Below, piece after piece: positions 18,720-27,971 of a stretch of 64,000 bases of DNA. The notes below the pieces were generated by a model. The model saw nothing but the letters and a program-made list of their open reading frames with translations, searched no databases and was not told where the DNA came from. A program made the position numbers and the translations under genes. Source of the stretch: Mucilaginibacter aquariorum (GTDB lineage Bacteria; Bacteroidota; Bacteroidia; Sphingobacteriales; Sphingobacteriaceae); NCBI RefSeq assembly GCF_024498135.1, contig NZ_JANHOH010000009.1, forward strand, positions 62,001 to 126,000, written 5' to 3'. Position 1 is the first letter of the stretch; the number at the start of each line of letters is the position of its first letter.

Positions 18720-19970
18720 ATGAACCTTTACAGTGAACCCATTATTTTCATCTTGAAACCCCTCAAATTTATTTTGGCTGGCTTATTTTTTATAAGTGTA
18801 ACAGTATATAGCAAGAACGCTGTGGCCAACGGCACAACAATTATAGATACAACTGTTATTGGGCATTTATATCCATCGTATAATACATCACCCAAAATAC
18901 CCGACACAACAGGAATGAGAAGTAATGCTGTTCAACTCGCTGCTAAAATCAAATTAGGTTGGAACATCGGCAATACCTTTGAAGCCCCGGGGGGTGAAAC
19001 AGGTTGGGGTAGTCCGGTGATTACGGAGGATTATATAAAATCCGTAAAGCAACAGGGTTTTAATGCTATCCGCCTGCCTTGCGCCTGGGACTGGCATCAT
19101 ATTATCAACAAAACTACAGAACAGATAGATCCTGCCTGGCTGGGCAGAGTTAAAGATGTGGTAGGATATTGCGTAAAAAATAATATGTATGTTTTACTTA
19201 ACATCCATTGGGATGGAGGTTGGCTTGAAAGCAATTGTACCCCGGCTAAGCAAGATTCTATCAATGCTAAACAAAAAGCATTTTGGGAGCAAATTGCGAC
19301 CACAATGCGCGATTTTGATGAACATTTAATGTTTGCCAGCGCCAACGAACCTTCTGTAGAGAATGCTATTCAAATGGAGGTGTTAAATAGCTATCATCAA
19401 ACCTTCGTAAATGCCGTCCGGTCTACCGGGGGTAAGAATAGCTACAGGGTGCTGGTGGTTCAGGGGCCAACAACAGATATTGATAAAACCAACGATCTGA
19501 TGACAGCTCTTCCCCGGGACCAGGTAGCAGCACGGATGATGGTGGAGGTACATTATTACTCTCCCTATCAATTTTGCCTGATGGACGGCGATACCGACTG
19601 GGGTAAAATGTTTTATTATTGGGGGGCAGGCCACCATGCTAAAATAGAACCCGGCCGCAATGCCACCTGGGGTGAAGAGAGTGCTGTAAATGCCACGTTC
19701 AATAAGATGAAGACAAAATTTATCGACAAAGGCATTCCCGTTTTACTGGGCGAGTATGGGGCTTACAGGCGCAACAACGGCAAGCACTTGCCTTTAGACC
19801 TGGCAACACACAACGATGCTGTGGATTATTGGCTAACTTATATAACAAAACAAGCGAAAGCCAACGGGATGCTGCCATTTTTTTGGGACACAGGTGGTGC
19901 TTTGAACAGGCAAAATTATTCAGTGAAAGATCAGCGTACAATAGTAGCCCTTAACGCAGGCGCCAAATAA
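18720..19970 (+). CDS. GH5 endo-glucanase, second paralogue
   Basis: The 416-residue protein has a signal region ending near NAVANG (no lipobox) and a single GH5 barrel. Glu210 in SANEP is the acid/base and Glu345 in LLGEYGAYR the nucleophile. The canonical GH5 residues NIHWDGGW and VEVHYYSP are intact. It is clearly a paralogue of the preceding gene: long blocks such as EQIATTMRDFDEHL are identical. It lacks the BACON domain, so it is probably periplasmic and trims imported oligosaccharides, while the upstream copy acts on the surface. Endo-xyloglucanase or endo-beta-1,4-glucanase activity is inferred from the locus. Confidence 0.88.
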   Translation: MNLYSEPIIFILKPLKFILAGLFFISVTVYSKNAVANGTTIIDTTVIGHLYPSYNTSPKIPDTTGMRSNAVQLAAKIKLGWNIGNTFEAPGGETGWGSPVITEDYIKSVKQQGFNAIRLPCAWDWHHIINKTTEQIDPAWLGRVKDVVGYCVKNNMYVLLNIHWDGGWLESNCTPAKQDSINAKQKAFWEQIATTMRDFDEHLMFASANEPSVENAIQMEVLNSYHQTFVNAVRSTGGKNSYRVLVVQGPTTDIDKTNDLMTALPRDQVAARMMVEVHYYSPYQFCLMDGDTDWGKMFYYWGAGHHAKIEPGRNATWGEESAVNATFNKMKTKFIDKGIPVLLGEYGAYRRNNGKHLPLDLATHNDAVDYWLTYITKQAKANGMLPFFWDTGGALNRQNYSVKDQRTIVALNAGAK

Positions 19971-20022
19971 ATAAAAACCACATTTTAGGATTATCGGACT
20001 TGCCATTGCAGGTTAATTGACA

Positions 20023-22902
20023 ATGAAAAATAAATATATATATATAATAAAAGGGGTGTTTTGTATCCTGTTACTAACAGCGGTAAAAACAACCACATAT
20101 GCGCAACCTTCGGCGGCGTCATCGAAACGCGAACACGCTTGTATAGATAATGGCTGGCGTTTTGCATTAGGGCATCCTTATGATCCGGCAAAGGATTATT
20201 ATAACGGAACGGGAGGGTTCTCTTATTTCGCTAAAACCGGCTACGGCGACGGCGCTGCATCGCCAGAATTTGATGATAGGGGATGGCGTAAAATTAACCT
20301 TCCGCATGATTGGGCTGTTGAACAGTCTTTTAGTCCTAAGGCTAGCGTAAGTCACGGATCGAAGGCAATAGGCCGTAACTTTCCTGATGCCAGCGTAGGT
20401 TGGTATCGGAAAACTTTTGTTATTCCGGCTACCGATCTGGGTAGGCACATATCCATAGCTTTCGACGGTGTTTTTCGTAACAGCATAGTTTGGGTCAACG
20501 GGCATTACCTGGGTACCGAGCCAAGTGGGTATAATAGTTTTGAGTACGATATTTCTGAATATTTAAATTATGGTGGCAATAATGTTATAGCGGTACGGGC
20601 TGATGCAACCATGGAAGAAGGCTGGTTTTATGAAGGCGCAGGTATATACCGACATGTTTGGCTCAATAAAACCGACCAGTTGCATATTGCTGCTAACGGA
20701 ACATTTGTTACAACCCGGGTGAACAATAATATTGCCGATGTTACTGCAACGGCCGCTATTATTAACAGCGATAAAAAAGCAAGGAGTTTTAGCGTAACGC
20801 AAACTATTGTTGATTCCGATGGTAAAACGCTTGCTACCGGCAAAGCGACAGGGCTTACTTTGAAACCTTTTACATCGCAGGATGTTAAAAGCGTTTTACC
20901 TGTAACTAATCCCAAACTATGGTCGATAGAAACCCCCATCCTGCACCGGTTGGTTACTACCGTTGAAGAGAATGGCACTGTTACCGACAGTTATACAACA
21001 AGATTTGGAATTCGCACCATCAGGTTTGATGCCAACGAAGGTTTTTTTCTGAATGGCAAACACGTTAAAATAAAGGGAACCAATAATCATCAGGATCATG
21101 CCGGTGTAGGTGCTGCCATGCCCGATGCTTTACAGGAGTTTCGGATCCGTACTTTAAAAGGTATGGGTTGCAATGCCTATCGCTGTTCACATCATCCGCC
21201 AACGCCCGAATTGCTGGATGCCTGCGATAAGCTGGGTATGCTGGTTATAGATGAAAATCGCTTAATGGGCGTAGCATCTACAGAGCTAAATGACCTGAAA
21301 AGGATGATCCTGCGAGATCGAAACCACCCCAGTATCATCAGCTGGTCAATAGGGAACGAAGAGTGGGGCATTGAAGGTAATATTACCGGGGCGCGTATAG
21401 CCGCTACAATGCAGGCCTTTGCCAAATCTGTCGATTCGAGCCGTTATATTACAGCTGCCATAAGTGGTGGCATTGGCAATGGAATATCAACAGTAATAGA
21501 TGTGCTGGGCTATAATTATGTAGCAAGTAAAAATACCGACGAACAACATAAAAAGTACCCCAACCAGTTTAGCTGGGGTACCGAAGAAGGATCTACAGTA
21601 GCTTCAAGAGGGATTTATGAGGATGATATGGGCAAGCAGCAACTTGTTGCATACGACAGAAAGCAAAACGACTTTTTTTATAGCCTGGAGCAAGGCTGGA
21701 AACATTATGCGGCGCGGCCTTACCTGGCGGGTATGTTCATATGGACGGGTTTTGATTACCGCGGCGAGCCTACACCATTTGGATGGCCTTCGGTAGTATC
21801 TTATTTTGGCATGGTTGATGCCTGTGGCTTTCCTAAAGACGATTACTATTATTTAAAATCATGGTGGACGGATAAAACCGTAGTACACCTGCTGCCACAC
21901 TGGAACTGGCAAGGTAAAGAAGGCCAGGAAATAAGGGTATGCGCTTATAGTAATTGCGACGAAGTTGAACTTTTTCTGAATAAAAAAAGCCTCGGTAAAA
22001 AAACGATGGAACCAAACGGACACCTGGAATGGCAGGTAAAATATGAGCCAGGAACGTTGGAAGCCATAGGCTACAAAAAAGGTGCGAAAGCAGGCAACGA
22101 TATTGTTAAAACCACTTTGGCACCTGCTCAAATTAAATTACAGGCGGATAGGGCGGCAATAAAAGCCGATGGAAAGGATATTGCCGTAATTACCGTACAG
22201 GCTACTGATAAAAACGCTATGGGCGTACCAACGGCCGAAAATGAGGCTGGCTTTTCAATCGAGGGACCGGGTAAAATTATAGGCGTAGGCAACGGAAATC
22301 AAACTTCGCTTGAGCCCGATCAATATGTAGAGCGGGTTAACCTGGTAAGTATTGGCAATTTAAAGGAAAAATTTGTAGATGATTTAAATGTAAAAGCCGA
22401 AATAGCGACAGATTATGACGATAGCGGTTGGCAAAATGCATTTAAAGATGCCAGGGATGATGAATTTGGCCGAAAGGTGAAAGCGATAGTTTACAGGGCC
22501 GGTTTCATTATGCCGGATGATGGAGCCACCGCCACCGCTACCTTTTTTAATAAAAATATAGGCAAGGTACAAAGCATTTATATCAACGGTAAAGAGATAG
22601 GGCATGAAATTAAAGAAAGTGCCAGGAACACTGAATTTAAACTTGAAGCCGCATTGCTGCACCCCGGCAACAATACTATTGCTGTTGTAGCCACACCGTT
22701 ACTCAAGGCAAATATTTGGGCCAGCGTTAACACCGATCCAGGTTTAATCCAGCTGCTTTACCCCGCAGCTCCATATAAACGAAAATTGTTTAGCGGGCAT
22801 GCCCAGGTTATCGTACAATCAACAGGGCAGCGCGGAACTATAGTTTTAAAAGCAACATCGGCGGGGTTAAAAGAATCGGCTGCGCAGATTGTAGCTAAGT
22901 AA
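20023..22902 (+). CDS. GH2 beta-galactosidase (xyloglucan locus)
   Basis: The enzyme has about 959 residues with a signal peptide ending TTYAQ. It shows the GH2 sugar-binding domain (about 35-195, including DGVFRNSIVWVNG), Ig-like domain (about 200-305), a barrel (about 310-600), then C-terminal Ig-like domains of the kind found in Bacteroidota GH2 proteins. The acid/base is Glu446 in WSIGNEEWG and the nucleophile is probably Glu521 in GTEEGSTVASRG. In xyloglucan loci GH2 removes galactose from side chains. I use ATG 20023 rather than the TTG at 20017. Its stop codon overlaps the annotated frame of the decayed GH3 gene, so the two were once co-translated or tightly coupled. Confidence 0.88.
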   Translation: MKNKYIYIIKGVFCILLLTAVKTTTYAQPSAASSKREHACIDNGWRFALGHPYDPAKDYYNGTGGFSYFAKTGYGDGAASPEFDDRGWRKINLPHDWAVEQSFSPKASVSHGSKAIGRNFPDASVGWYRKTFVIPATDLGRHISIAFDGVFRNSIVWVNGHYLGTEPSGYNSFEYDISEYLNYGGNNVIAVRADATMEEGWFYEGAGIYRHVWLNKTDQLHIAANGTFVTTRVNNNIADVTATAAIINSDKKARSFSVTQTIVDSDGKTLATGKATGLTLKPFTSQDVKSVLPVTNPKLWSIETPILHRLVTTVEENGTVTDSYTTRFGIRTIRFDANEGFFLNGKHVKIKGTNNHQDHAGVGAAMPDALQEFRIRTLKGMGCNAYRCSHHPPTPELLDACDKLGMLVIDENRLMGVASTELNDLKRMILRDRNHPSIISWSIGNEEWGIEGNITGARIAATMQAFAKSVDSSRYITAAISGGIGNGISTVIDVLGYNYVASKNTDEQHKKYPNQFSWGTEEGSTVASRGIYEDDMGKQQLVAYDRKQNDFFYSLEQGWKHYAARPYLAGMFIWTGFDYRGEPTPFGWPSVVSYFGMVDACGFPKDDYYYLKSWWTDKTVVHLLPHWNWQGKEGQEIRVCAYSNCDEVELFLNKKSLGKKTMEPNGHLEWQVKYEPGTLEAIGYKKGAKAGNDIVKTTLAPAQIKLQADRAAIKADGKDIAVITVQATDKNAMGVPTAENEAGFSIEGPGKIIGVGNGNQTSLEPDQYVERVNLVSIGNLKEKFVDDLNVKAEIATDYDDSGWQNAFKDARDDEFGRKVKAIVYRAGFIMPDDGATATATFFNKNIGKVQSIYINGKEIGHEIKESARNTEFKLEAALLHPGNNTIAVVATPLLKANIWASVNTDPGLIQLLYPAAPYKRKLFSGHAQVIVQSTGQRGTIVLKATSAGLKESAAQIVAK

Positions 22903-22932
22903 TGTTAAAAATAAATCCAAGAAATAATATTT

Positions 22933-23818
22933 ATGAAATAAACAATTGCTTGTATTATAGCGCTTTTTTAATCAGCAAGGTTTCGGCACAAACCAAAAGC
23001 GAAGCGGCCCTTAAAGTTAAGATCAACGGTATTGTTAGCAAAATGACACTGGAAGAAAAAATAGGGATGCTTCATGGCAATGCTTTATTTTCTTCGGCTG
23101 GCGTACCCTGTTTAGGTATCCCTGAACTTACCTGCGATGACGGGCCATTAGGCGTGCGTGAAGAAATAAAGCGCTTTGATTGGGCATCGGCTAACTGGAC
23201 AACCGATTCTGCCACGTTTTTACCAAATGGCTCGGCAGTAGCGGCCACCTGGAATCCTGTAATGGCAAACAGATATGGAATAGTTATAGGAGAGGAAGCC
23301 AATGCCCGTAAAAAGGATATAATGCTTCCACCTGCATTCAATATTTGCAGGATGCCGCTTTGCGGCCGACCTATGAATATTATTCGGAAGATCCTTATTT
23401 GAACAGCCAATTGGCTGTTCAATCTGTAAAAGGAATTCAAAGCCAGCATGTAGCAGCTTGTATAAAACATTTTGCCGCAAATAACCAGGAACTTAATCGC
23501 GATAGCGTAAACACCATTGTTGATGAAAGGGCATTGCGCGAAATTTATTTCCCGGCATTTAAAGCAGCTATACAGCAAGGGAATGCCTACACCATTATGT
23601 CGGCCTACAATAAGCTGAATGGTTACTGGTGTTTTGAGAATGATTTATTATTAAATAAGGTGCTAAAAAATGAATGGGGCTTTAAAGGAGTTGTTATTTC
23701 GGATTGGGCCGGGACGCATCATACAGTTGCTGCCGCCAACAATGGGCTGGACATTGAAATGGGTCAAGCGGACCGTGGTGAGAACCTGTTAGACTTTGAC
23801 TGGTGGCAGTTTAAGTGA
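22933..23818 (+). pseudogene. Broken GH3 beta-glucosidase
   Basis: The remnant encodes the N-terminal half of a GH3 enzyme (KMTLEEKIGMLHG, TCDDGPLGVREE, YEYYSEDPYLNSQ, CIKHFAANNQE, VVISDWAGTHHT with the nucleophile Asp). Several lesions are visible. Reading from ATG 22933 the signal would be M-K-stop-TIACIIALF, with TAA at 22939-22941. One T is missing from the run at 22964-22969. One base is missing near 23367-23369, where GR must join TYEYYSEDP. The frame ends at 23818 about 300 residues in, whereas GH3 enzymes need some 700-850, so the C-terminal domain is lost. The first 166 codons from 22902 and the 157 codons from 23345 are therefore not separate genes. The enzyme would have finished xyloglucan breakdown to glucose. 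Confidence 0.88.
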
Positions 23819-23986
23819 GCGAATGAAACCGTTATGCCGCTGATACCTTATTCCGGCCCTACCCGGTTCATCGGTATCACCAAATGAATGAGCCGCGCAA
23901 ATAGAATTAAAAATTCTTGCTAAGCATAATAACAGTAAGATATATTTTCTAATTTCTAATTTTTGCGTTCGTTAATTTAATAAGCT

Positions 23987-25567
23987 TTATTTTCCCGGGG
24001 AGATGGAACCTGTTATATGAAAAAAGTCAAAGTCAGCCGCCCCACCTATATTTTTTGTAGCATAATTAAATAAAGCAAAACGATAGCCCATGAAGTGCGG
24101 GAAGGTATAGGCCATTTTTAATTGTGTGCCCAATGGTATCCACGTTTTCCCGTCAAGGCTATAAAAAAAATTTGCCACGTCTTTTCTGTTCGTAAAATTG
24201 CATTCCGCCTTAAAGTATACTACCTTTTGGTTTAAGGGGATTTTTTGTGCTTCTACAGGTTTTCCGGTGCTTGCATTGATCATTAGGATAGCTTTGCTAT
24301 CCCCGGTTATTTTTACGCCAGCCAACCCGTAATTTTGTTGTAGAAGGCCCAAACCCGCAAAATCACCATCTTTCATATTAGAAATGTCGAGCGAAACTGT
24401 CCCGGAGCATACCGGGCCGATAGTGCGTTGTGTCAATGAATTTCGTGCCGTCAGGAAATTGGTATCAATCCTGCCGGTGGTGAGTCGTAAATGCCCTTTC
24501 CGCGCTGTAACAGACCACAAACTATTATCCGGGTTATGGTTCCATTGCCAAACCAGTGGTAATGCACGTTCACCTTTTTTACGGGTAAAATCGTCTGAAG
24601 CGACAATGCCCGGGATCAAACCTTTACCGGCCGGCAGGTCGAGTGTATCGGGCACTTTGCCGTTGGTGCCCAAAACAGGCCATCCATCCTCCCACTTTAC
24701 AGGGACCAAATAGGGAATACGACCCACCGAGCCATAATCACGGAACAAATAAGAATACCAGGCCCCGTTTGGCGCTTCAACCAATCCACCTTGTGCTACG
24801 CCCAGATCCTGCAGGCCAATTCGTCCTTCATACGGGCCGGTGATTTTATCTGCCCGGTGTATTATAACGGTGCGTATGCCGCCCTTTGGCCATGTAATAT
24901 TGAAAAGGTAATATTTGCCGCGGATCTTAAAAAGTTGGGAGCCTTCGGCGGGAAGACCGGTAGCGCCTGATGGCAAACTTGCATTTTCAATAATGGTTTC
25001 ATCCCTTCCGCCCGGTTTTATGCCCGAAAGGTCGTCTTTCAGTTCAACCAACCTCAACTTCCCGCCCCCGCTAATCATATAAACCTTTCCGTCATCATCA
25101 AAAAACAAGGAGTTATCGCCCAGTACGGGGGTAAACGACGCCGCTTTCCATGGGCCTTTTTCGATATCCTTTGTAGAATAGATGTGAGTTTTGCCTGTGG
25201 TTGACGCAAATGTGCTTACATAATAGGTGCCATTATGGAAACGAATGGAACTTGCCCACGAACCCTCCCCATACATGTTTTTGCCATTTATGAGATTCGT
25301 TGCGTCAACATTAGCTAAAGTATCATATGCATAACCCACCGTCTTCCAGGTCACCAGGTCGTTCGACTTCATAATTGGCACACCGGGACTCATGTGCATT
25401 GTTGTGCTGCTCATGTAATAGCTATTGCCTGCACGTACTATTGATATGTCCGGTACATCTGCATAAATAATGGGATTAGTGGCTTTTTGTGCGTATAAAC
25501 ACGGCGCTATAAGCGTGATAATTAAGGCCGTCATCCATAACCTGTAAATCGCATTTCTCATATTCAC
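23987..25567 (-). CDS. GH43 enzyme, probable alpha-L-arabinofuranosidase
   Basis: The 526-residue protein has a signal peptide (ending CLYAQ), a five-bladed GH43 propeller (about 28-325) and a C-terminal beta-xylosidase-type concanavalin-like sandwich (about 335-520). The catalytic set is visible: base Asp in ADVPDISIVR, pKa-modulating Asp in SLFFDDDGKVY and acid Glu in GLPAEGSQLF. GH43 enzymes with this layout are beta-xylosidases or alpha-L-arabinofuranosidases. Pairing with GH51, 36 bases upstream in the same operon, and presence of a GH43 in the B. ovatus xyloglucan locus favour arabinofuranosidase. It runs opposite to the susCD operon and meets the truncated GH3 tail. Confidence 0.85.
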   Translation of the reverse strand: MNMRNAIYRLWMTALIITLIAPCLYAQKATNPIIYADVPDISIVRAGNSYYMSSTTMHMSPGVPIMKSNDLVTWKTVGYAYDTLANVDATNLINGKNMYGEGSWASSIRFHNGTYYVSTFASTTGKTHIYSTKDIEKGPWKAASFTPVLGDNSLFFDDDGKVYMISGGGKLRLVELKDDLSGIKPGGRDETIIENASLPSGATGLPAEGSQLFKIRGKYYLFNITWPKGGIRTVIIHRADKITGPYEGRIGLQDLGVAQGGLVEAPNGAWYSYLFRDYGSVGRIPYLVPVKWEDGWPVLGTNGKVPDTLDLPAGKGLIPGIVASDDFTRKKGERALPLVWQWNHNPDNSLWSVTARKGHLRLTTGRIDTNFLTARNSLTQRTIGPVCSGTVSLDISNMKDGDFAGLGLLQQNYGLAGVKITGDSKAILMINASTGKPVEAQKIPLNQKVVYFKAECNFTNRKDVANFFYSLDGKTWIPLGTQLKMAYTFPHFMGYRFALFNYATKNIGGAADFDFFHITGSISPGK

Positions 25568-25603
25568 ATTTGGTTTTTTTTGTACTGGTATTCTTAACCG
25601 GTT

Positions 25604-27721
25604 TTAATTATTTAGTAACGTACTTATTTGAAGCACGCTTACTGAATATGGGTCGAAAGTCCTTGTAAATTTAGCGCTGGCCACCTTTATTTTAGAGGTA
25701 ACCGGAACTATTTTTACCGGATCGCTGATCGTATTCGTGTCTTCGGGTTTATCGCCCTTTATTACCACGATAGTACCTTCGGGAGAAAGCTTTCCAGCCC
25801 CCTTTAAATCAATATCAACCTGCTGCGGCTTTCCTGTTGCGTTTACTACTTTAAGAAATAGTTTTCCGGTTTTGGTGTCCCGGGTAGCTACATAAAACAT
25901 GGCTGGTATAGGTTGGGGCATTTTGTTCGCCGCGCTGTCCTGCTTGGTAGCAGGCCTGGTTTGGGTAGGGATATTGGTGCCTGTCATAGGAACCACCTTA
26001 TTACCAATATAGCTGTTAAACATCTTTTGCACATAATACGATGGTGAACCAAAGCTTTTTAAAGCATCGTAACCTATCAGGTCCGAGTCCCATTGCCAGG
26101 CCTTTGGCGCAGTTGCCGTGGCTTTATTTACATTTACAAATAATGGCGCGTAACACGATAAGATGACCACGTCTGAATTTCGTTCCATGCCCGTCATCCA
26201 TGCAGCATCGCCCAGGGCAGCATTCAAATTGGTGGTGGGTTCGCCTTCACGCGTTGCCCACTCACCTACAAACACTTTATATCCTTTGCGGTCGTAGTTA
26301 TCATAATGTGCCGCATCTTCTTCCATTTCCCAAGCATTGCGGTAATAATGTTCATCTACAATTTCGGGCTTGCGGATTGTTAATTTACCCCTTGTCCCAA
26401 GCCAATCCTTACCGCCAATAGTTGCAATACAGTGAAGGTTAGGGTATTTGGCTTTAATGCCATCATAAAATTGGGCAAAACGTCCGTCGTAACTGCCAGA
26501 CGCGTCAAATCCGTCTTCGTTACCAATCTCCACATAGCTAAGTTTAAAAGGCGCCGGGTGTCCATCTGCCGCACGCTTAGCACCCCAGTACGTATGTACA
26601 TCGCCCATAACATATTCAATTTCATCCAGCGCATCATCTACAAATGGCTTTAAAAGCGGGCCTGCGTCTACATGGTCGCCGTCAAGTGAATAGCCGGCAT
26701 GAACGGCAAGCAGCGGTTCCATTTTAAGGTCTTCGCACCACTCTAAAAATTCAAGTAAGCCCATCCCGTCAGTGGGACGGTAACCCCATGAGCCGGTATG
26801 GCCGGGGCGCCCCTCAAGCGGTCCCAAAGTAGTCTTCCACGGAAATGCATCGGTCAATTTTGGGCCTTCAAGGAAATTCCCGCCGGGAAAGCGTAAAAAA
26901 CGGGGTTTCATATCAGCCAATAACTTCATTATATCTATCCGGTTCCCATTTGGGCGGTTATGATAAGTTGGCGGGAATAAAGAGACGAGGTTAAAATAAT
27001 AAACCCCGGTACGGTTTGTTGAAATAACAAAACGGGCGTTAGATGTTGGTTTAACATTAGCGCTTGTTGTTAATTTAAGTTCATATTTTTTCCAAAAGGC
27101 GCTTTTTACTAAATTAACAGTCCCCGAAGCGTATACCGTTTTACCGTCATTGCTTTCTATACTTACGGTTATAGGCCCGGCAGTGTTATCAGCAATTACC
27201 GGAACAGGAGTTGTAGGCGCGGGGGCCCACTGCTCAGGGGGCATTGGCTTGCTTTCCGCACCCTTAATATAAAAAGAGGCCTTATAAGTTGTATTCGGTA
27301 AAACAGGTATGCCCCAATAACCTTCATTGGCAATACCAGCCCTAACACCGCTGGTATCAACTAATAATCTTAAACAAGTGCTTAACGCGCCATTAATTGC
27401 ATGGCGCCGCTCATCTGCCGGTACATGGTTGGGGTTTGCGGCAACTAATTGAATTGTGGCTTTCGCGCCACCTTCCCTGATCACGCTCCATGCTTCGGGC
27501 GTATTTGGGTTGTCCTTAAATATCCTGTTCCTGATCAGTTCGGCGTATAAACCTCCATCGTACGAATGGTTGATCTCTTCGGTCATCAACCCATACAGTT
27601 GCGGACTTACGTTTGCGCCGGGTCTAGTTAAATCAAGCGTAAGCTTAGGGTTTTGCGCTTTCAGGCTTGTTGCAGTAAAAAGATACAGGCACAAACTTGA
27701 AATGGCTAATAATTTTCTCAT
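25604..27721 (-). CDS. GH51 alpha-L-arabinofuranosidase
   Basis: The 705-residue protein has a signal peptide (ending LKAQ) and a GH51 core. A CBM4/9-like sandwich (about 125-235) is inserted before the barrel, and a C-terminal arabinofuranosidase sandwich covers about 500-700. Acid/base Glu402 lies in VEIGNEDGFD and nucleophile Glu487 in VFVGEWATREG. It removes terminal arabinose, which decorates xyloglucan in some plants and also arabinan and arabinoxylan. It is the first gene of the GH51-GH43 operon and has a promoter/operator at 27770-27834 that matches GH31, tying the pair to the xyloglucan regulon despite the opposite orientation. Confidence 0.9.
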   Translation of the reverse strand: MRKLLAISSLCLYLFTATSLKAQNPKLTLDLTRPGANVSPQLYGLMTEEINHSYDGGLYAELIRNRIFKDNPNTPEAWSVIREGGAKATIQLVAANPNHVPADERRHAINGALSTCLRLLVDTSGVRAGIANEGYWGIPVLPNTTYKASFYIKGAESKPMPPEQWAPAPTTPVPVIADNTAGPITVSIESNDGKTVYASGTVNLVKSAFWKKYELKLTTSANVKPTSNARFVISTNRTGVYYFNLVSLFPPTYHNRPNGNRIDIMKLLADMKPRFLRFPGGNFLEGPKLTDAFPWKTTLGPLEGRPGHTGSWGYRPTDGMGLLEFLEWCEDLKMEPLLAVHAGYSLDGDHVDAGPLLKPFVDDALDEIEYVMGDVHTYWGAKRAADGHPAPFKLSYVEIGNEDGFDASGSYDGRFAQFYDGIKAKYPNLHCIATIGGKDWLGTRGKLTIRKPEIVDEHYYRNAWEMEEDAAHYDNYDRKGYKVFVGEWATREGEPTTNLNAALGDAAWMTGMERNSDVVILSCYAPLFVNVNKATATAPKAWQWDSDLIGYDALKSFGSPSYYVQKMFNSYIGNKVVPMTGTNIPTQTRPATKQDSAANKMPQPIPAMFYVATRDTKTGKLFLKVVNATGKPQQVDIDLKGAGKLSPEGTIVVIKGDKPEDTNTISDPVKIVPVTSKIKVASAKFTRTFDPYSVSVLQISTLLNN

Positions 27722-27769
27722 CGTGAAAGTTTATATTATTAATTGTTTTTTTTACACTTATTTTGAGGG

Positions 27770-27834
27770 GTAAAATTATAGAAGTTAGAATTAAATCAAC
27801 GGGTACAAATGTTAACTAATAGGGTACAAATGTT
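27770..27834 (-). promoter_or_regulatory. Composite operator and promoter of GH51-GH43
   Basis: On the minus strand AACATTTGTACCC (27834-27822) is repeated 21 bases later within AACATTTGTACCCGTT (27813-27798). TATAATTTTAC (27780-27770) follows after 17 bases. The repeats sit just upstream of the core promoter on one face of the helix, as expected for an AraC-type activator. The same elements with the same 17-base spacing precede GH31. Confidence 0.8.
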
Positions 27835-27932
27835 TAAAATACCATGCTCGTTTGAAAAGCTACAACATCGAACCGCTAAGGTTGACTTTTTGTTCCAACT
27901 TATTCTATCAGACTAACAGTATGTTACAATGT

Positions 27933-27971
27933 AAAAAAGACGGACAAGCAACCGATTTTTCGTGCTTGCCC
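27933..27971 (-). terminator. Intrinsic terminator, minus strand
   Basis: On the minus strand GGGCAAGCA and TGCTTGTCC pair over 9 bp and are followed by GTCTTTTTT. It can end the long leftward operon whose last gene is DUF3179 (stop at 28255), or a small RNA from the gap at 27972-28254. Confidence 0.75.

Noticed and set aside
22902..23402. Separate 166-codon gene
   Set aside because: It is the N-terminal part of the GH3 pseudogene, entered in a shifted frame upstream of a lost T; its last residues are out of frame with GH3 homology.
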